Shown here in pieces: positions 11,013 to 21,334 of a stretch of DNA of 64,000 nucleotides. Positions within the stretch are counted from its first letter, which is position 1. Every line of letters begins with the position of its first letter. The stretch is taken from the NCBI GenBank assembly GCA_944472155.2, contig OX235271.1, forward strand, positions 98,717,256-98,781,255, written 5' to 3'. Source of the DNA: Trichobilharzia szidati. Its lineage: Eukaryota > Platyhelminthes > Trematoda > Strigeidida > Schistosomatidae. Made by a program: the position numbers and the translations under genes. The notes beneath the pieces are model-generated. The model was not told the DNA's origin. It did not search any database and saw only the letters and a program-made list of their open reading frames with translations.

Positions 11013-11459
11013 ATCAAACAAAATCCCTACAAAACCAATACTTGACAGTTATTATTATTATTAATTCAAGGACCAAACATTAATAAATCTTATGTGATTC
11101 TGGAGTTTCTTGCGGATGAAATACATTTGGGTGTTTTATGTGATTTAATAACCACTTGGAAACATGTTCTTTCTAACAACATTGGAACATTTTTTGATTC
11201 TGCTTATATGTCTCCTCACAACTGCAGATAGAAGTGTAGATACAATGTGAAGTACAGTCTGTAGAATGTCCTTCCTCATTTATGGGTACTGGAGGAAGAA
11301 ACGTTTGTGAAATTAAGGAAATGGATGCAGCGTAGAGTGAAAGTATGGAATTTGGCAACAGCCTTCTGTTGGTCATTTAGAGTATTTGTAGTTAAATAAA
11401 AATAGCTTTTCTTTGTTACAGGGAGTAATTTCTTGTACTCCTTGCTACTTGACATTTAA

Positions 11460-11625
11460 CTATTATTATAGTCAAAAATATTTTAACTGCATTTCATACT
11501 ATTATGATTTCATGTATTCACACCTATGTTTCATTTCCCTCACCGGATATAATTTCTTAAAAAACATATATATATACATACGATTGTACAGCTTGATAAT
11601 AAATTCGTTGAAAACATATATATTA
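11460..11625 (+). repeat. Dispersed repeat segment related to the foldback at 16846-17110
   Basis: The text TGTATTCACACCTAT, TCACCGGATATAATTTCTTA and ACAGCTTGATAATAAATTCG recurs nearly unchanged at 17026-17110. Part of it recurs inverted at 16846-16900. No coding content was recognised. It is best called a dispersed repeat of unknown class. Confidence 0.6.
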
Positions 11626-11629
11626 GCTC

Positions 11630-13105
11630 ACAGAACTGAGTGTACGCACCATAATTCACCGATCACAGTGTTACTCAGGCAAATGTAACTGGATCTTCTG
11701 AACAGGTACATCTTTAGGGGACGTGCGTAGCATGTAGGATCAGGACTGTCAGGATGATGACACTTTCACTCCCCACCTACATGCCACTTACAGAACAAGT
11801 CTGAGTGGGTCGTCTTACTTGAAAATTTTCTGAAGACCACAGGATTCAGTGGGTTTGAACTGTTTACGAAATCTCTCATTTAAAAATCCATGGATTAATA
11901 TGATTTGAAGCTGATGAATAATTTTCTCTTCAACAGTCAAAACATTATCTACAATTTGGTCTGTTTTACTTTGAATCGATCCTTAGGATTCTTATTAATT
12001 TTCTCCTGGTAATCATATTTTTCCATAGTGGCAATACATTTACCTTTGTCGTTTGAAAAAACAGTGAAATCAAACTTCTCTAAGTTCAACATTATTAATT
12101 TTTTTATTGTCAGAGAAGAAAGTTGGTCATGTAATATTGTTTTTGATGACTTGAAAACGTGAAAAGTAACAATGACTTCAGCTGAAGCTTCTTCACAATA
12201 GTTGAGTTACATGAAAAAATTCCGATTCAGGCGCTTAGACATCAGATAAATTTAGTCTCAGTGAGAACTTTCTTTGTATTTAAATTTTACAAGATTGTTG
12301 GGTTAACTGTCTTTATTACATACAAAAGCAATGAGTGGTTCAGGGAATATCAGTACAGATACTTTTAGTGAAAATAATTTGAATTATTCACCTGCCAATA
12401 ATGTTAACTTTGTTACATACATGTGTGGAGTACTAAATAGTAAATCTATATAGTTTTCGCTAAATGTCAAAAATGGACACATTGTACATAATTTTTGTTT
12501 AATCGACTTCCTTATCAATAATATACAACTTTGACGTTCAACTGGAAAAATAGTTATTCTGTCGGTTGCTTCGCCTTCTCACTGGTTCCTACTACTCTCT
12601 TGCTCTAGTAATACCTGTGTTGTATTCTTTGAAATTTGAAGGAATATCTAATCGTCGTCCCAAGATTATTCTACAACAGCTAAACAACGTCTACCAATGG
12701 TAACACCGTCAGCATTGGAACAGATCTGTGGGTGATATTAATAATTTGTAGCAGTGGACTGTATTTGCATTTCAAGTAACCATTAACTTTCATAACTGTA
12801 TTTTTATAATATACTGTTACAATATACTTTCATTAACTTGGATTTTTATTCTGACCTGTGTACCGTTACCGAGCTCGCTATTAAGTCCCCTACGTATTCA
12901 CTAAAAAACATCTAAATGGTATGCTTGAAATTCAGCTAAAAAAAGCTGCTGCAAATACTTGGCGATTGGTGATGATGGTGAAATAACTCATAATTAGCGA
13001 TAGTAAGCATAACTGATGATTTATTTTGTCAAAATGAAAGAAACTATAAACGTGGAAAATGTTTATTCACCAAATTTGTACACACTTCAATAATGTATCA
13101 CATTA
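11630..13105. other. No gene recognised
   Basis: AT-rich with short frames only. No domains, microsatellites or known repeat families were noted. Confidence 0.4.
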
Positions 13106-13111
13106 AACCTG

Positions 13112-13336
13112 GCGTCGGTGGCATAGCGGTTAGGACGCTCGCCGACCATGCACATGGTCCGGGGTTCGATCCCCAGCCGATGCACTCCCTTACCTCGCTA
13201 AGCCAGAAATAAAGCTGGTGAAGAGGAAAGGTTGGGCATGAGGCTAGTAACCCCATCCTGTGAAATAAACACTGCTACAGAAACTTCAAGCCTCTAGATT
13301 GAGGCACTATGTTCCACTGGGAACGTGAAGGAAAAA
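13112..13336 (+). repeat. tRNA-derived SINE (copy 1)
   Basis: The head reads GGCGTCGGTGGCATAGCGG (A-box region) and GGTCCGGGGTTCGATCCCC (B-box), which can fold like a tRNA. The body contains AAAGGTTGGGCATGAGGCTA and AACCCCATCCTGTGAAATAA. The tail is CTATGTTCCACTGGGAACG followed by an A-rich run. Flanks CATTAAACCT and CACTAAACTT look like a mutated target duplication. The internal boxes would make it a Pol III transcript. It is not a functional tRNA gene because the tRNA-like part continues into a 150-bp body. Confidence 0.85.
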
Positions 13337-13339
13337 AAC

Positions 13340-14550
13340 AACAACAAAAAACACTAAACTTGACAGTTCATTATTTGAATCAAAATCCCACTTGAGAAAA
13401 AGTTAAACATTTCAAATATGAATTCTGAAATTCATTTGAAGTCAAGTTGTTTATGCGTATTGGTTGTCCATACAGTTTTCAAATGGCAGAAACGATACAT
13501 ATGGTAGTGTAGTCAAGGTTCCTTTCATACTTCATACTCCGACTCAAATATATCACTATTAAAGAGATAAATAGGTGTAGTTTAATTTCATCAGACGTTG
13601 AGAATTCAGAACTACTTGTTAGTTTGGTCGACAGAAAATGTAAATCTTGTTGAATAAATTGATTAAGGTCAAAATAATATTAACAATGAGTATTGTAAGG
13701 AGTTATATATAAAGTATGATTTTCACTTTCAGTGATACAATCATATTTCATTGAAAAATAAACGCCACATTAAATGCATATTCATGTATAATTAGAAAAA
13801 GTCACAAGTATAGCGGTAAACTACTCCCCTAAAATTATCAGATTACAAATTCCAACAATGAACATTGGGTGTTGACCTTTACTGTTTAAGTTAATTGGTT
13901 CAGCTGGAAGTGTATGGCTAAGAATCTAAGCCGTTTGGAACGCTGTCGTGTTAAATTCACTTGTTCTTGCGCCACATCTAACGACCTAAGTAAATATCAC
14001 CCTTCTACATTTCTGATCCTGAAACATATTTCTTACTGTGGACAATCAGTACAAGGGGACTCTAAACTAAAGCAGCCCAAAATGAAACTAAGTAATAAAG
14101 ACATTGACAAATCTCTATCAACTAATTAGATGCATCCGAAGCAGAAGTGCATAATTTTAAAAAGACGCCAATGTAGAAATAATACAGTGTTAAAAAGTGG
14201 TTACATAGGATAACTTCCTTGTATATGTTCCAGAAAAACCTCCAAATTTCTCATGGGAGTACTCATGGTTAGATTTGACCAATTTTTGCACAGAAATACG
14301 TCGAGATAACTGTAAATCATCTTGTTTCTTGATTCATCCACCCCACTGATCCTCTTTTTTATGTGAATCTAGAAACCTTCGATGGAATTTGAGTGTGGCC
14401 CATCAAAAGGATTAACGAAATCGTCCGTATTATTGACCACCTTAGGAATATAGTCCATGGATGACAGTTGGCTACACGTTTCCTCCCCTCTAATGGTCTT
14501 GTGGTGTAAGCAGTACTCAAATACTACATTCAAATGAAACTTGGTACACA
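13340..14550. other. No gene recognised
   Basis: Contains a 71-codon plus-strand frame at 13914-14129 with no recognised domain. Otherwise AT-rich and featureless. Confidence 0.4.
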
Positions 14551-14554
14551 ATTC

Positions 14555-14555
<1 letters not shown>

Positions 14556-14585
<30 letters not shown>
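14556..14585. repeat. (TA)n microsatellite
   Basis: About 30 bp of TA repeats directly upstream of a 5'-truncated PLE fragment, the same arrangement as at 6271-6300. Confidence 0.9.
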
Positions 14586-14589
<4 letters not shown>

Positions 14590-15319
14590 TCATCTCATAC
14601 GTTAACTGTTAAGGCAGACTTAATTAAGTGTCTAACATACTGAGCAGTAGCACTAAGTAGTACAAGAAAAGACCTAAATGATGAAATAAAACAGATAGAA
14701 GCGTTAGTGTTAAATAACCATCCGGTACAATTCATCATGAAGATCTAAAACGGTCAAAAGCAAAATAAGAATAATGAGGAAGCTGATGATGACAACATAA
14801 ATAAGAGAGAATACGAGGTATACAGTTATACCATATAAGGAGAGGACATCTGAGACCCTACGCAGGATTCTCAATAAAACAGGAATTAGAGTGGCATTTA
14901 AACCTACAAACTCACTCAGGGACAAGCTCTGTAAGTTAAAGGACCCAGTTGACCCAATTAGAAAAAATAATATAATTTACAAAATACCCTGCAATGACTG
15001 TGAGGTCAACCACATAGGTCAGACTAGTAGGTCAGGGGTAGTCAGACTGTTAGAACATAAGAATTTAGCTAAGGTAAGAATGGTTGACCCAGAGAAGATA
15101 AGTAATTTAGAAAAAAGCTCAGCAATTGCAATGCATGAATTAACACACAACCTCACAATAGGGTGGGAGAGGGTTAAAATTCTAAAAAGTAATCTAGTTA
15201 GGTGGAGAGAGAGGTTGATTACTGAATCCTTCCTCATCGAGTCTACACCGAATACGTGCAATAGGAATGACTCATACCGGAAATATGGAAAAACTGCTAC
15301 CAATCAAATCAAGCGATAG
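14590..15319 (+). pseudogene. Penelope-like element C-terminal fragment with GIY-YIG domain
   Basis: Plus-strand translation starts in the post-RT linker (SHTLTVKADLIKCLTY, then LNNHPVQFIMK, the counterpart of the NGYP..FI signature). It has stops at about 14665 and 14745 and a frame change near 14800. The reading then continues cleanly from YTVIPYKERTSETLRRIL into an uninterrupted 142-codon frame (14891-15319) with VAFKPTNSLRDKLCK, the linker that precedes the nuclease. The GIY-YIG core follows: NIIYKIPCNDCEVNHIGQTS with RSGVVRLLEHK, then the glutamate-bearing SAIAMHELT helix. The nuclease domain itself looks intact. It belongs to a different PLE lineage from copies A and B. Confidence 0.82.
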
Positions 15320-15354
15320 GAAATAATGGAATTAAATAAACGAAGTTAGAAAGT

Positions 15355-15470
15355 TGTGTGAGTAACTTGATATGATTATGAGCGGCAATAGATTGTGCTT
15401 GAGACGTCATCAGTAAATATTACTGTATAACACTGTGACACTCTATCAAAATAAATTTCAACCATAATGT
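15355..15470 (+). other. PLE-linked repeat with hammerhead-like stem (copy 1)
   Basis: This begins 35 bp after the PLE stop codon. It contains TTGATATGATTATGAGC, a loop AATAGATT, GTGCTTGAGACGTC and ATCAGTAAATATTACTG. The same block appears at 16130-16225 (inverted), 16481-16580 and 27578-27738. The stem II-like pairing and GAAAC are damaged here (GAGAC). Its position just behind a PLE reading frame suggests it is PLE 3' sequence. Confidence 0.5.
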
Positions 15471-15474
15471 AATT

Positions 15475-16125
15475 ATGACAGCTTTTCATATAGAAATCGA
15501 AACTTAATCATATATATTAGTAGTTGTAAACAGACTCAGATGAACAATTTATTTTGAACTAATTCATGTATAAATTCAGTAGTTCACAAAGGAATACTTC
15601 CATAAGGTCTTCAGTCCTGTAAAAATTACTTTCCACTGAATGTCAGAGATTCACAGAATACGTCAATATAGCTGCCAAGAAACAGTCGCAATCTACTGTG
15701 ACCCGACTCATCAATAGTTTCAAGACATCAAACCTTACAGCGAGTTCCCTGATGACTCCACTAATTTTTTATTCATTTACTCTTCAATATCTTTATCTGA
15801 TCTGCAGCTAGAAGCCTTGTCTTTGGGACTAGAATTCTGCCATAACAAATTGAATGTCAACAAACTCCATATTCATGTGCAATTTGAAAATTTAATCAGC
15901 TAAACGAATTATCTTATCCCAACTTCTGACGAAAAATCACAGCAATTCAGTTAGACAGTCATCGATTGCTGTCACTAGTACCTCAATACAAAAACAAAAG
16001 TCCGCAACCACCTAACAAAGCAGCACTGAGGATTTATTTTAAAGTTGAGAGATAACAAAGATCTGATAATAAGCCGTCCTGACAAGGGTGATAGTTTTAG
16101 TATGAAACTTGGGCACTGTGGTAGA
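15475..16125. other. No gene recognised
   Basis: AT-rich, with no frame or repeat that I could identify. Confidence 0.4.
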
Positions 16126-16129
16126 GCAT

Positions 16130-16225
16130 AATTCCATTATAAAATTTTATTTTCATAAAGTCACACAGTAATATTTACTGATTACGTTTCGAGCACAATT
16201 TATTGCTCATAACCATATCAAGGTG
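16130..16225 (-). other. PLE-linked repeat with hammerhead-like stem (copy 2, best preserved)
   Basis: Read on the minus strand it contains GGTTATGAGCAATAAATTG followed by TGCTCGAAACGTAATCAG. GAGCA pairs perfectly with TGCTC across an 8-nt loop and is followed at once by GAAAC, as in stem II plus the second core strand of a hammerhead. The first core strand would be UUAUGA where CUGAUGA is required, so this copy should not cleave. Confidence 0.5.
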
Positions 16226-16480
16226 CTTATGAGGTAAGAGTGTCTTATTTTCCATCCCATTGTATTTTATTGATATTATTTCCGAATGTAGTTTATCTTC
16301 CATAGGAGATTGACTAACAACACTCGTCTTAATTCTCATCATATTATATTTATTGATAACAATAATAGTGGTTCCGAATGAACTTTATCCTCCTTTCCGT
16401 TTCACGCAACACTTATATTGATTTTATTCAAATGTCTAATTAATTTTTATTCATGTATATAAACAAAGCAAGAAAGATAT

Positions 16481-16580
16481 GTGAGTACCTTGATATGATT
16501 ACGAGCAATAAATTGTGCTAGAAATGTCATCAGTATAACACTGTGTAACTTGATCATAATGAAATTTTATTCATAATGTA
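16481..16580 (+). other. PLE-linked repeat with hammerhead-like stem (copy 3)
   Basis: Contains CTTGATATGATTACGAGCA, ATAAATTGTGCTAGAAATG and TCATCAGTATAACACTGTG. It lies directly before the PLE N-terminal remnant at 16586. Together with copy 1 after a PLE reading frame, the block therefore appears on both the upstream and downstream sides of PLE coding sequence. Confidence 0.5.
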
Positions 16581-16585
16581 ATGGT

Positions 16586-16845
16586 GTCAATTTGGCCCTT
16601 TTGGACCGAAAAGATTACACAGAAAGAATGAAGACAAAGGTAAACCTTTCAACCAAAAAACAAAACTGAACTAATTGAGAAGCAGCTTACAGACGTTTTG
16701 AAAAACAGAAAACCGATCACTTAATTAGCTGCGATATCTATGATCATAGCCGACTAACAGGTTCAAATAATACTAAGACCTTATGGATTACCATAGCTAC
16801 ACAGATTCGGTCACCCACTCCATCCAGTTCCAGATATATTGATTT
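16586..16845 (+). pseudogene. PLE reverse-transcriptase N-terminal remnant
   Basis: Plus-strand translation reads VNLALLDRKDYTERMKTK, resembling the PLE motif around LDR..Y..KM that precedes the fingers domain. After a stop come HLISCDIYDHSRLTGSNN and a decayed TPSSSRY stretch that would correspond to the PTGS and PLRPI region. Several stops are present. It may be the broken 5' half of the PLE that continues at 17314, separated from it by the foldback at 16846-17110. The identification rests on motif spacing and is tentative. Confidence 0.45.
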
Positions 16846-17070
16846 CAAGAAATTATATCCGGTGAGTGAAATAAATTATAGGTGTGAATGCATCAAATAA
16901 TAACAGTATGAAATACAATTAAAATGTTTATGATTATAGCCGCAGTTCACTGCGAAGTGGCAATACAATTATTGTCATATATAGAACAATTGCATTTTAA
17001 TGTCATACTATTATTATTTTATGTATTCACACCTATAATTCAATTCCCTCACGGGATATAATTTCTTAAA
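16846..17070. repeat. Foldback (inverted repeat), arms about 75 bp, spacer about 60 bp
   Basis: The left arm (about 16848-16928) and right arm (about 16990-17068) are imperfect reverse complements, roughly 80-85% by eye. Left-arm landmarks are AAATTATATCCGGTGAGTGA and TTATAGGTGTGAATGCAT; the right arm reads ATGTATTCACACCTATAAT and CCCTCACGGGATATAATTT. The right arm and its flank recur at 11520-11618. It appears to interrupt a PLE. Confidence 0.65.
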
Positions 17071-17313
17071 AATCATGTACATATACAACTGAACAGCTTG
17101 ATAATAAATTCGTTGAAAAGAGTCTCTTTGCTGAATCACTTGTTTTGATTTTCTATATGTCCCAATGGGAATTTTCCATGAATTCTAAATATGTCAGGTT
17201 CCCCTTATCATTCTATTGCAAAATGGTTGGTTAGTATTCTGGAACCTGTAAGGAAACATGTGTGCATGTATTCGCTTCGTGACAGTTTTCAAATCATCAG
17301 CTGAATACAAGAC

Positions 17314-18542
17314 ATGAAAATTACCAACAAAAGTATATTATTTCTCGACACTGAACCTTTCTTCACCAATGTCCCACTCACGGAAACTGTCTGTTTTATA
17401 TTTAAATGTATTGATGATAACGAGTTCAAAATTGGAATACCAACAGCATGTTTGGAAGAACTGAAGCTGAGGTGTACTCTCAATGTACAATTCACTTTCA
17501 GTGACACCATCTGCAGACAAAAGGATGGTGCTGCAATTGAATATCCTCTGGGTGCATTAGTAGCAGTCTCGAAAATGGTCCTTTAAAGTCAAACACTGAC
17601 AATATACAACTGTATACAAGGTACATAGATGTCATTTGCATCATATGCGACAATAGTTATGATCTCAGTCAACTGTTACAAGTAGTTAACAACTGCCATC
17701 TAGAAATAAAATTCACTCTAGAAATGGAAAATGAATCCATCCCCTTTTTGATGTGGAACTAATAAGAAGACCCGACGGGACCCTAAGAAGGTCAGTCCAT
17801 AGAAAACCCACTTGGAACGCCCAACTAACGAATTTCTACAGTTGGGTTCCTGTTGAACGAAAACGAAATCTAATTAAATCCCTTGTCACTCAAATCCAAC
17901 GCATCTGCAGTCCTGACACCCTGGAAGTAGAACTACATCTTCTGAAAGAAACCTTCATCCAAAATGGATACCCACCAGGATTCATCGACAAAAATATCAA
18001 ACCAAAAGTTCAGAGGAAAGAAACTTTACATATACCTGGATTTCAATAGAGACTTAGCCTGCAATATCTTTAAGAGAAGAATCTCAGCATTTTTGAGAAG
18101 GACATTCTTCGCAGCAACCCTAATAGTAGTGTTTTCCAGCCATCCATTGGTTTTCAGAAGACTTAAGGACAAGATCTTGCATCTGACCACTTCTATATGT
18201 GTTTATCAGTACAACTGTTTTTGTGGAGCCAGATATATTCATCGTTCGATGCGTATCCTATCTAAAAGGGTTCAAGAACATTATCCTGCTTGGCTGCAGA
18301 AAGGTAGTATTGGCTGTATAAGGAGTGTGATAATCGAACACCTTGCCAACACTGGTCATTCCACCTCAACAAACGCCTCCTTCAAAGTAATCTACAAAGC
18401 GAAGAATAACCTGCCAAAGGCAGTACGCTTTCGTCTCCTTTGCATTGCTGAAGCTTTAGCCATTCATTTAGAGAAACCGGACCTATGCATAGAAAAGAAA
18501 ATTATTCATACAATTCTACTATCATGGCGACAACCTTGTTGA
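17314..18542 (+). pseudogene. Penelope-like element, RT to GIY-YIG, frameshifted
   Basis: Three overlapping pieces form one decayed protein. 17314-17586 holds ILFLDTEPFFTNVPLTETV (RT palm with the first catalytic Asp) and CRQKDGAAIEYPLGALV (the MGSPLGP counterpart, mutated). A stop-rich stretch still shows a RYIDVICIICD-like segment in the YVDD position. 17753-18049 gives RRPDGTLRRSVHRKPTW and EVELHLLKETFIQNGYPPGF. After a frameshift, 17964-18542 carries a GIY-YIG domain (VYQYNCFCGARYIHRS, RVQEHYPAWL, the helix with SVIIEHL), ending RLLCIAEALAIHLEKPDLC. This is the PLE type with a CGARYIGR-like nuclease, distinct from copies A and B. Confidence 0.85.
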
Positions 18543-18544
18543 TT

Positions 18545-19190
18545 TCTACTGACCTGATTTTTGTTTGTTTGTTTTTCTAACCGCTTATAACTCATATTTC
18601 TTTAAAACTTCTACGTAGCATCATGTTTTCATTGGTTTCTGTCTGCATCCTGATAACAACTCATTCATTAAGTTATTTATCTTACTGCGTAACTCTAATG
18701 TACTTATTTTACTCCTTTTATGCATTGATTAACAGCTATGATTGTGACAATTCATCACTTTCATGGGAAATTGTTAATATATGCCATTATACAGCTAAAG
18801 AAATTGAATTCTCCAAAAAGAGTCTCTTTGGTGAACTACGTGTTTTTTTCTCATTAATTCACAAATAGGTGGAAAGGATATTCTTAACTGCTTTGTGATC
18901 TGGTTTATAAACTCCATACAGATCATAAGCGGATATACCAAATTACCAGTCAGAAACAAAACATTTGATACAAGTCAACGACTGCAGAGTAATTAATATG
19001 AATAGTTTAGAGATAAACCCAAGAGTGAAAAATATCATATTTTGAAGCTTGAATCACTTTCATTCCCCTGATAAACACAAGTCATTAGTGTAGGTAGCTT
19101 ATAACTACTGATGTTAGCGTTGTGATTTCCGTTTTCTAAGTTGAAATCATCAAATGAAAGGAATCTTAGGCCGTTTTAATAAGCTACGTT
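18545..19190. other. No gene recognised; short direct repeat
   Basis: The only item noted is the text AAAAGAGTCTCTTTGGTGAA near 18817. It repeats a segment near 17114 (AAAAGAGTCTCTTTGCTGAA), so it may be part of a PLE terminal repeat. Confidence 0.4.
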
Positions 19191-19195
19191 TTGTT

Positions 19196-19290
19196 TCAGG
19201 TTAGTCAACGGATTGATATGAGTTAGAGAACCACTGAAAACCAGGGAGTACTGGGCAGCTGCTTCGGCCTAGTTTGAGACTCCTCGGTTA
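19196..19290 (-). repeat. SMalpha-like 3' fragment with decayed hammerhead
   Basis: On the minus strand it reads GAGGAGTCTCAAACTAGGCC, then GAAGCAGCTGCCCAGTACTC and CCTGGTTTTCAGTGGTTCTC. This is the hammerhead and tail half of the SMalpha-like element. GAAGC replaces GAAAC. The tRNA-like head is not recognisable. Confidence 0.55.
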
Positions 19291-19372
19291 CTTTTTGCTG
19301 ATTTACAGTTGATCATTCATTGTTATATAGTGGATTTACAGGAACACTAATAATTCAAAACAAATGTCAACT

Positions 19373-19375
<3 letters not shown>

Positions 19376-19403
<28 letters not shown>
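19376..19403. repeat. (TA)n microsatellite
   Basis: About 28 bp of uninterrupted TA repeats. Confidence 0.9.
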
Positions 19404-19904
19404 CCTGAACACAACGGCATTAATCAATAAGTAGACACTTATGATATTTAGAAAACAGAAAGATTGGGCGAAGAAATATTTACTTTTCAATTAGATTCTC
19501 ATCTCTGGCTCTACTCTAATATATGTAGCATTTGTATTACAATATACAACAATTTACCAATCAAATGGCTATATGTTTGTTAGCAATAATTGGTCAGTAT
19601 CAACATGTCAATGGGGTGATAATTAAGGAAGAAAATTAATGCACACAATAAAACGGTAGAAATGGTTGCAACACATGGATTGCGTAATGCATAGTTTTGG
19701 AAAAAATGAAGAGTAATTAAGGATTAAGCATATGCCCGAGTTGATAACGTAACAGATTGTTAAAGAAAACAAAACGAATTGGACAATGATGACATGTAAT
19801 TAAAGATGAAGTAGTAAGAAAGATAATAAAATAATTTGGACAGTTATAATTTTTAAAGGTTTAGGGGGAGGGGAAAGAAGTAGTCCGGTTTATACATTCA
19901 TGTA

Positions 19905-20240
19905 ACGATGGCCAAGGTAAGGAAAGTGGCTGTACAGATTTCTTCTGAACACAAAGGTTTGGCTTCTTCAGGTGGATTCCTTTTGCTTCAGCTGTATGTA
20001 GAAGACGAACTCGTAAAGCAAAATTAAGGTTAGTAGGAATGCGATAAATAATTTTAAATACTGTTTGAACGTCAACCTTATGCTTACTGTCTACAAAGTG
20101 TGCTAAAATAGAGCTACGAATAGATCTTGTTTGTCCCCTGCTTAACCATGCTGGAGGATGTTAGGCGATACGATGATGAACCTGCCTAATTGTACGCCCG
20201 ATGTAACTGGCTCCGCAGCTGCAGTCAAACTGGTAGATAC
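19905..20240 (-). pseudogene. PLE GIY-YIG nuclease remnant
   Basis: The minus strand reads IYQFDCSCGASYIGRTIRQV, then HHRIA, a stop, and HPPAWLSRGQTRSIRSSIL. It continues with AHFVDSKHKVDVQTVFKIIY, RIPTNLNFALRVRLLHTAEA and IHLKKPNLCVQKKS. It aligns along its length with the nuclease of the PLE at 17964-18542 (CGARYI, EHYPAWL, IHLEKPDLC), so it is another copy of that lineage. One stop (a TAA near 20155-20165) interrupts it. It does not appear as a long open frame because of the stop and the lack of an upstream start. Confidence 0.8.
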
Positions 20241-20869
20241 TTAAGACACTGATAATAAGTCACTTGAGAAAACAGACAAAATCGAAAAAGACAAAGACAC
20301 AACAGATTATGTATTGAAGTTTTGTAATAAAACAGTAGAAAATAGTTCCGTTCCTTCGGTAAGATAACTGAAAACAGTGTGATTTAACAAACATGTGAAG
20401 TTATATAGAAAACACACACCTATTAGGTGACTACTTAGATGCAATGTGGCGCTGTAATCCTCAGTGAATCAACATGATTTGCAATTTACAGCTTTTTGGC
20501 TGAGTCATACAAAGGTATATGGCAAAGAAAATTTTCTGTATGACGAATCACTTTTAAATTCTGTACATTCTTATTCATATTAAACAGGGAGAAACTACTG
20601 AAAATCTCTCTACCCTGGTAAGTTAGTTCATGACCTTTAATTGACTACATCAGTCTTTAATAAATGTAAATGTTTATCTCTTTTCACTTATACTTAGTGA
20701 CATCATTCCCTTAGTAAGCTCTATACGTGATTTGTTGAATATATCGATGGATGAGTCTAACTCACCATATGTTAGGACATCCCATGAATTACTTATGCAA
20801 TTTATACCCTTGCACTATTTTGAGAAACATGATTATTTTTCAGGAGTTGATTTGTTATTTTCAAGTTTG

Positions 20870-20965
20870 ACCACGGAATAAAATCATATAGAGAACCATT
20901 GAAAACTAGGGACTACCGGACAGTGGTTTCGTCCTAGTTGGGGACTCATCGATAGTGGTCAAACT
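20870..20965 (-). repeat. SMalpha-like 3' fragment with decayed hammerhead
   Basis: The minus strand gives CTATCGATGAGTCCCCAACT, AGGACGAAACCACTGTCC and AGTTTTCAATGGTTCTC. Stem II (GUCC/GGAC) and GAAAC are intact. The first core strand is CGAUGA with one base lost relative to CUGAUGA. Confidence 0.6.
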
Positions 20966-21169
20966 TCAAAAAAACAAATCAACTCTTAAAATTAATCTGA
21001 TGCTCTTTAGTGACTGGCTACAGCATGAAGTTGTCTAAAGTTCTAAGAGAAGTCGTGACCAGTGGGGTTCATCACGTCGGCAGTGACAATGCAGTTCCCT
21101 CCGATGACATTAATTTGCGGTCGCGCTAAAATCGTGAAATGGTAGAAGTTAGAATTGATGGGCCATTGA

Positions 21170-21330
21170 ATCGAGTCCCAGTGGCTGAATGGCATACGAG
21201 CTTGCCTGGCAACCGAAAGGTCTTGGGTTCGAGACCCGATGGTGATGAGTCCCAAGCTAGGACGAAACGACTCGCCAGTACTCCCTGGTTTTCAATGGTT
21301 CTCTAAATGACATCAATCCGTGGTCAAAAT
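21170..21330 (+). repeat. SMalpha-like element, most complete copy
   Basis: The tRNA-like head has CAGTGGCTGAATGGCATACG (A-box region) and TCTTGGGTTCGAGACCCG (B-box). The hammerhead follows: GTGATGAGTCCCAAGCTAGG, then ACGAAACGACTC. Stem II (GUCC/GGAC) and GAAAC are perfect. The only core departure seen is G in place of the essential first C of CUGAUGA. The tail is CCAGTACTCCCTGGTTTTC. Pol III-type internal promoter boxes and the ribozyme match what is known of schistosome SMalpha repeats. Confidence 0.75.
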
Positions 21331-21334
21331 TGAA

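Noticed and set aside
13112..13185. Possible tRNA genes at 13112, 25684, 26668, 28198 and 61683
   Set aside because: The tRNA-like parts continue into a shared body and tail and have target duplications, so they are SINE heads and not tRNA genes.
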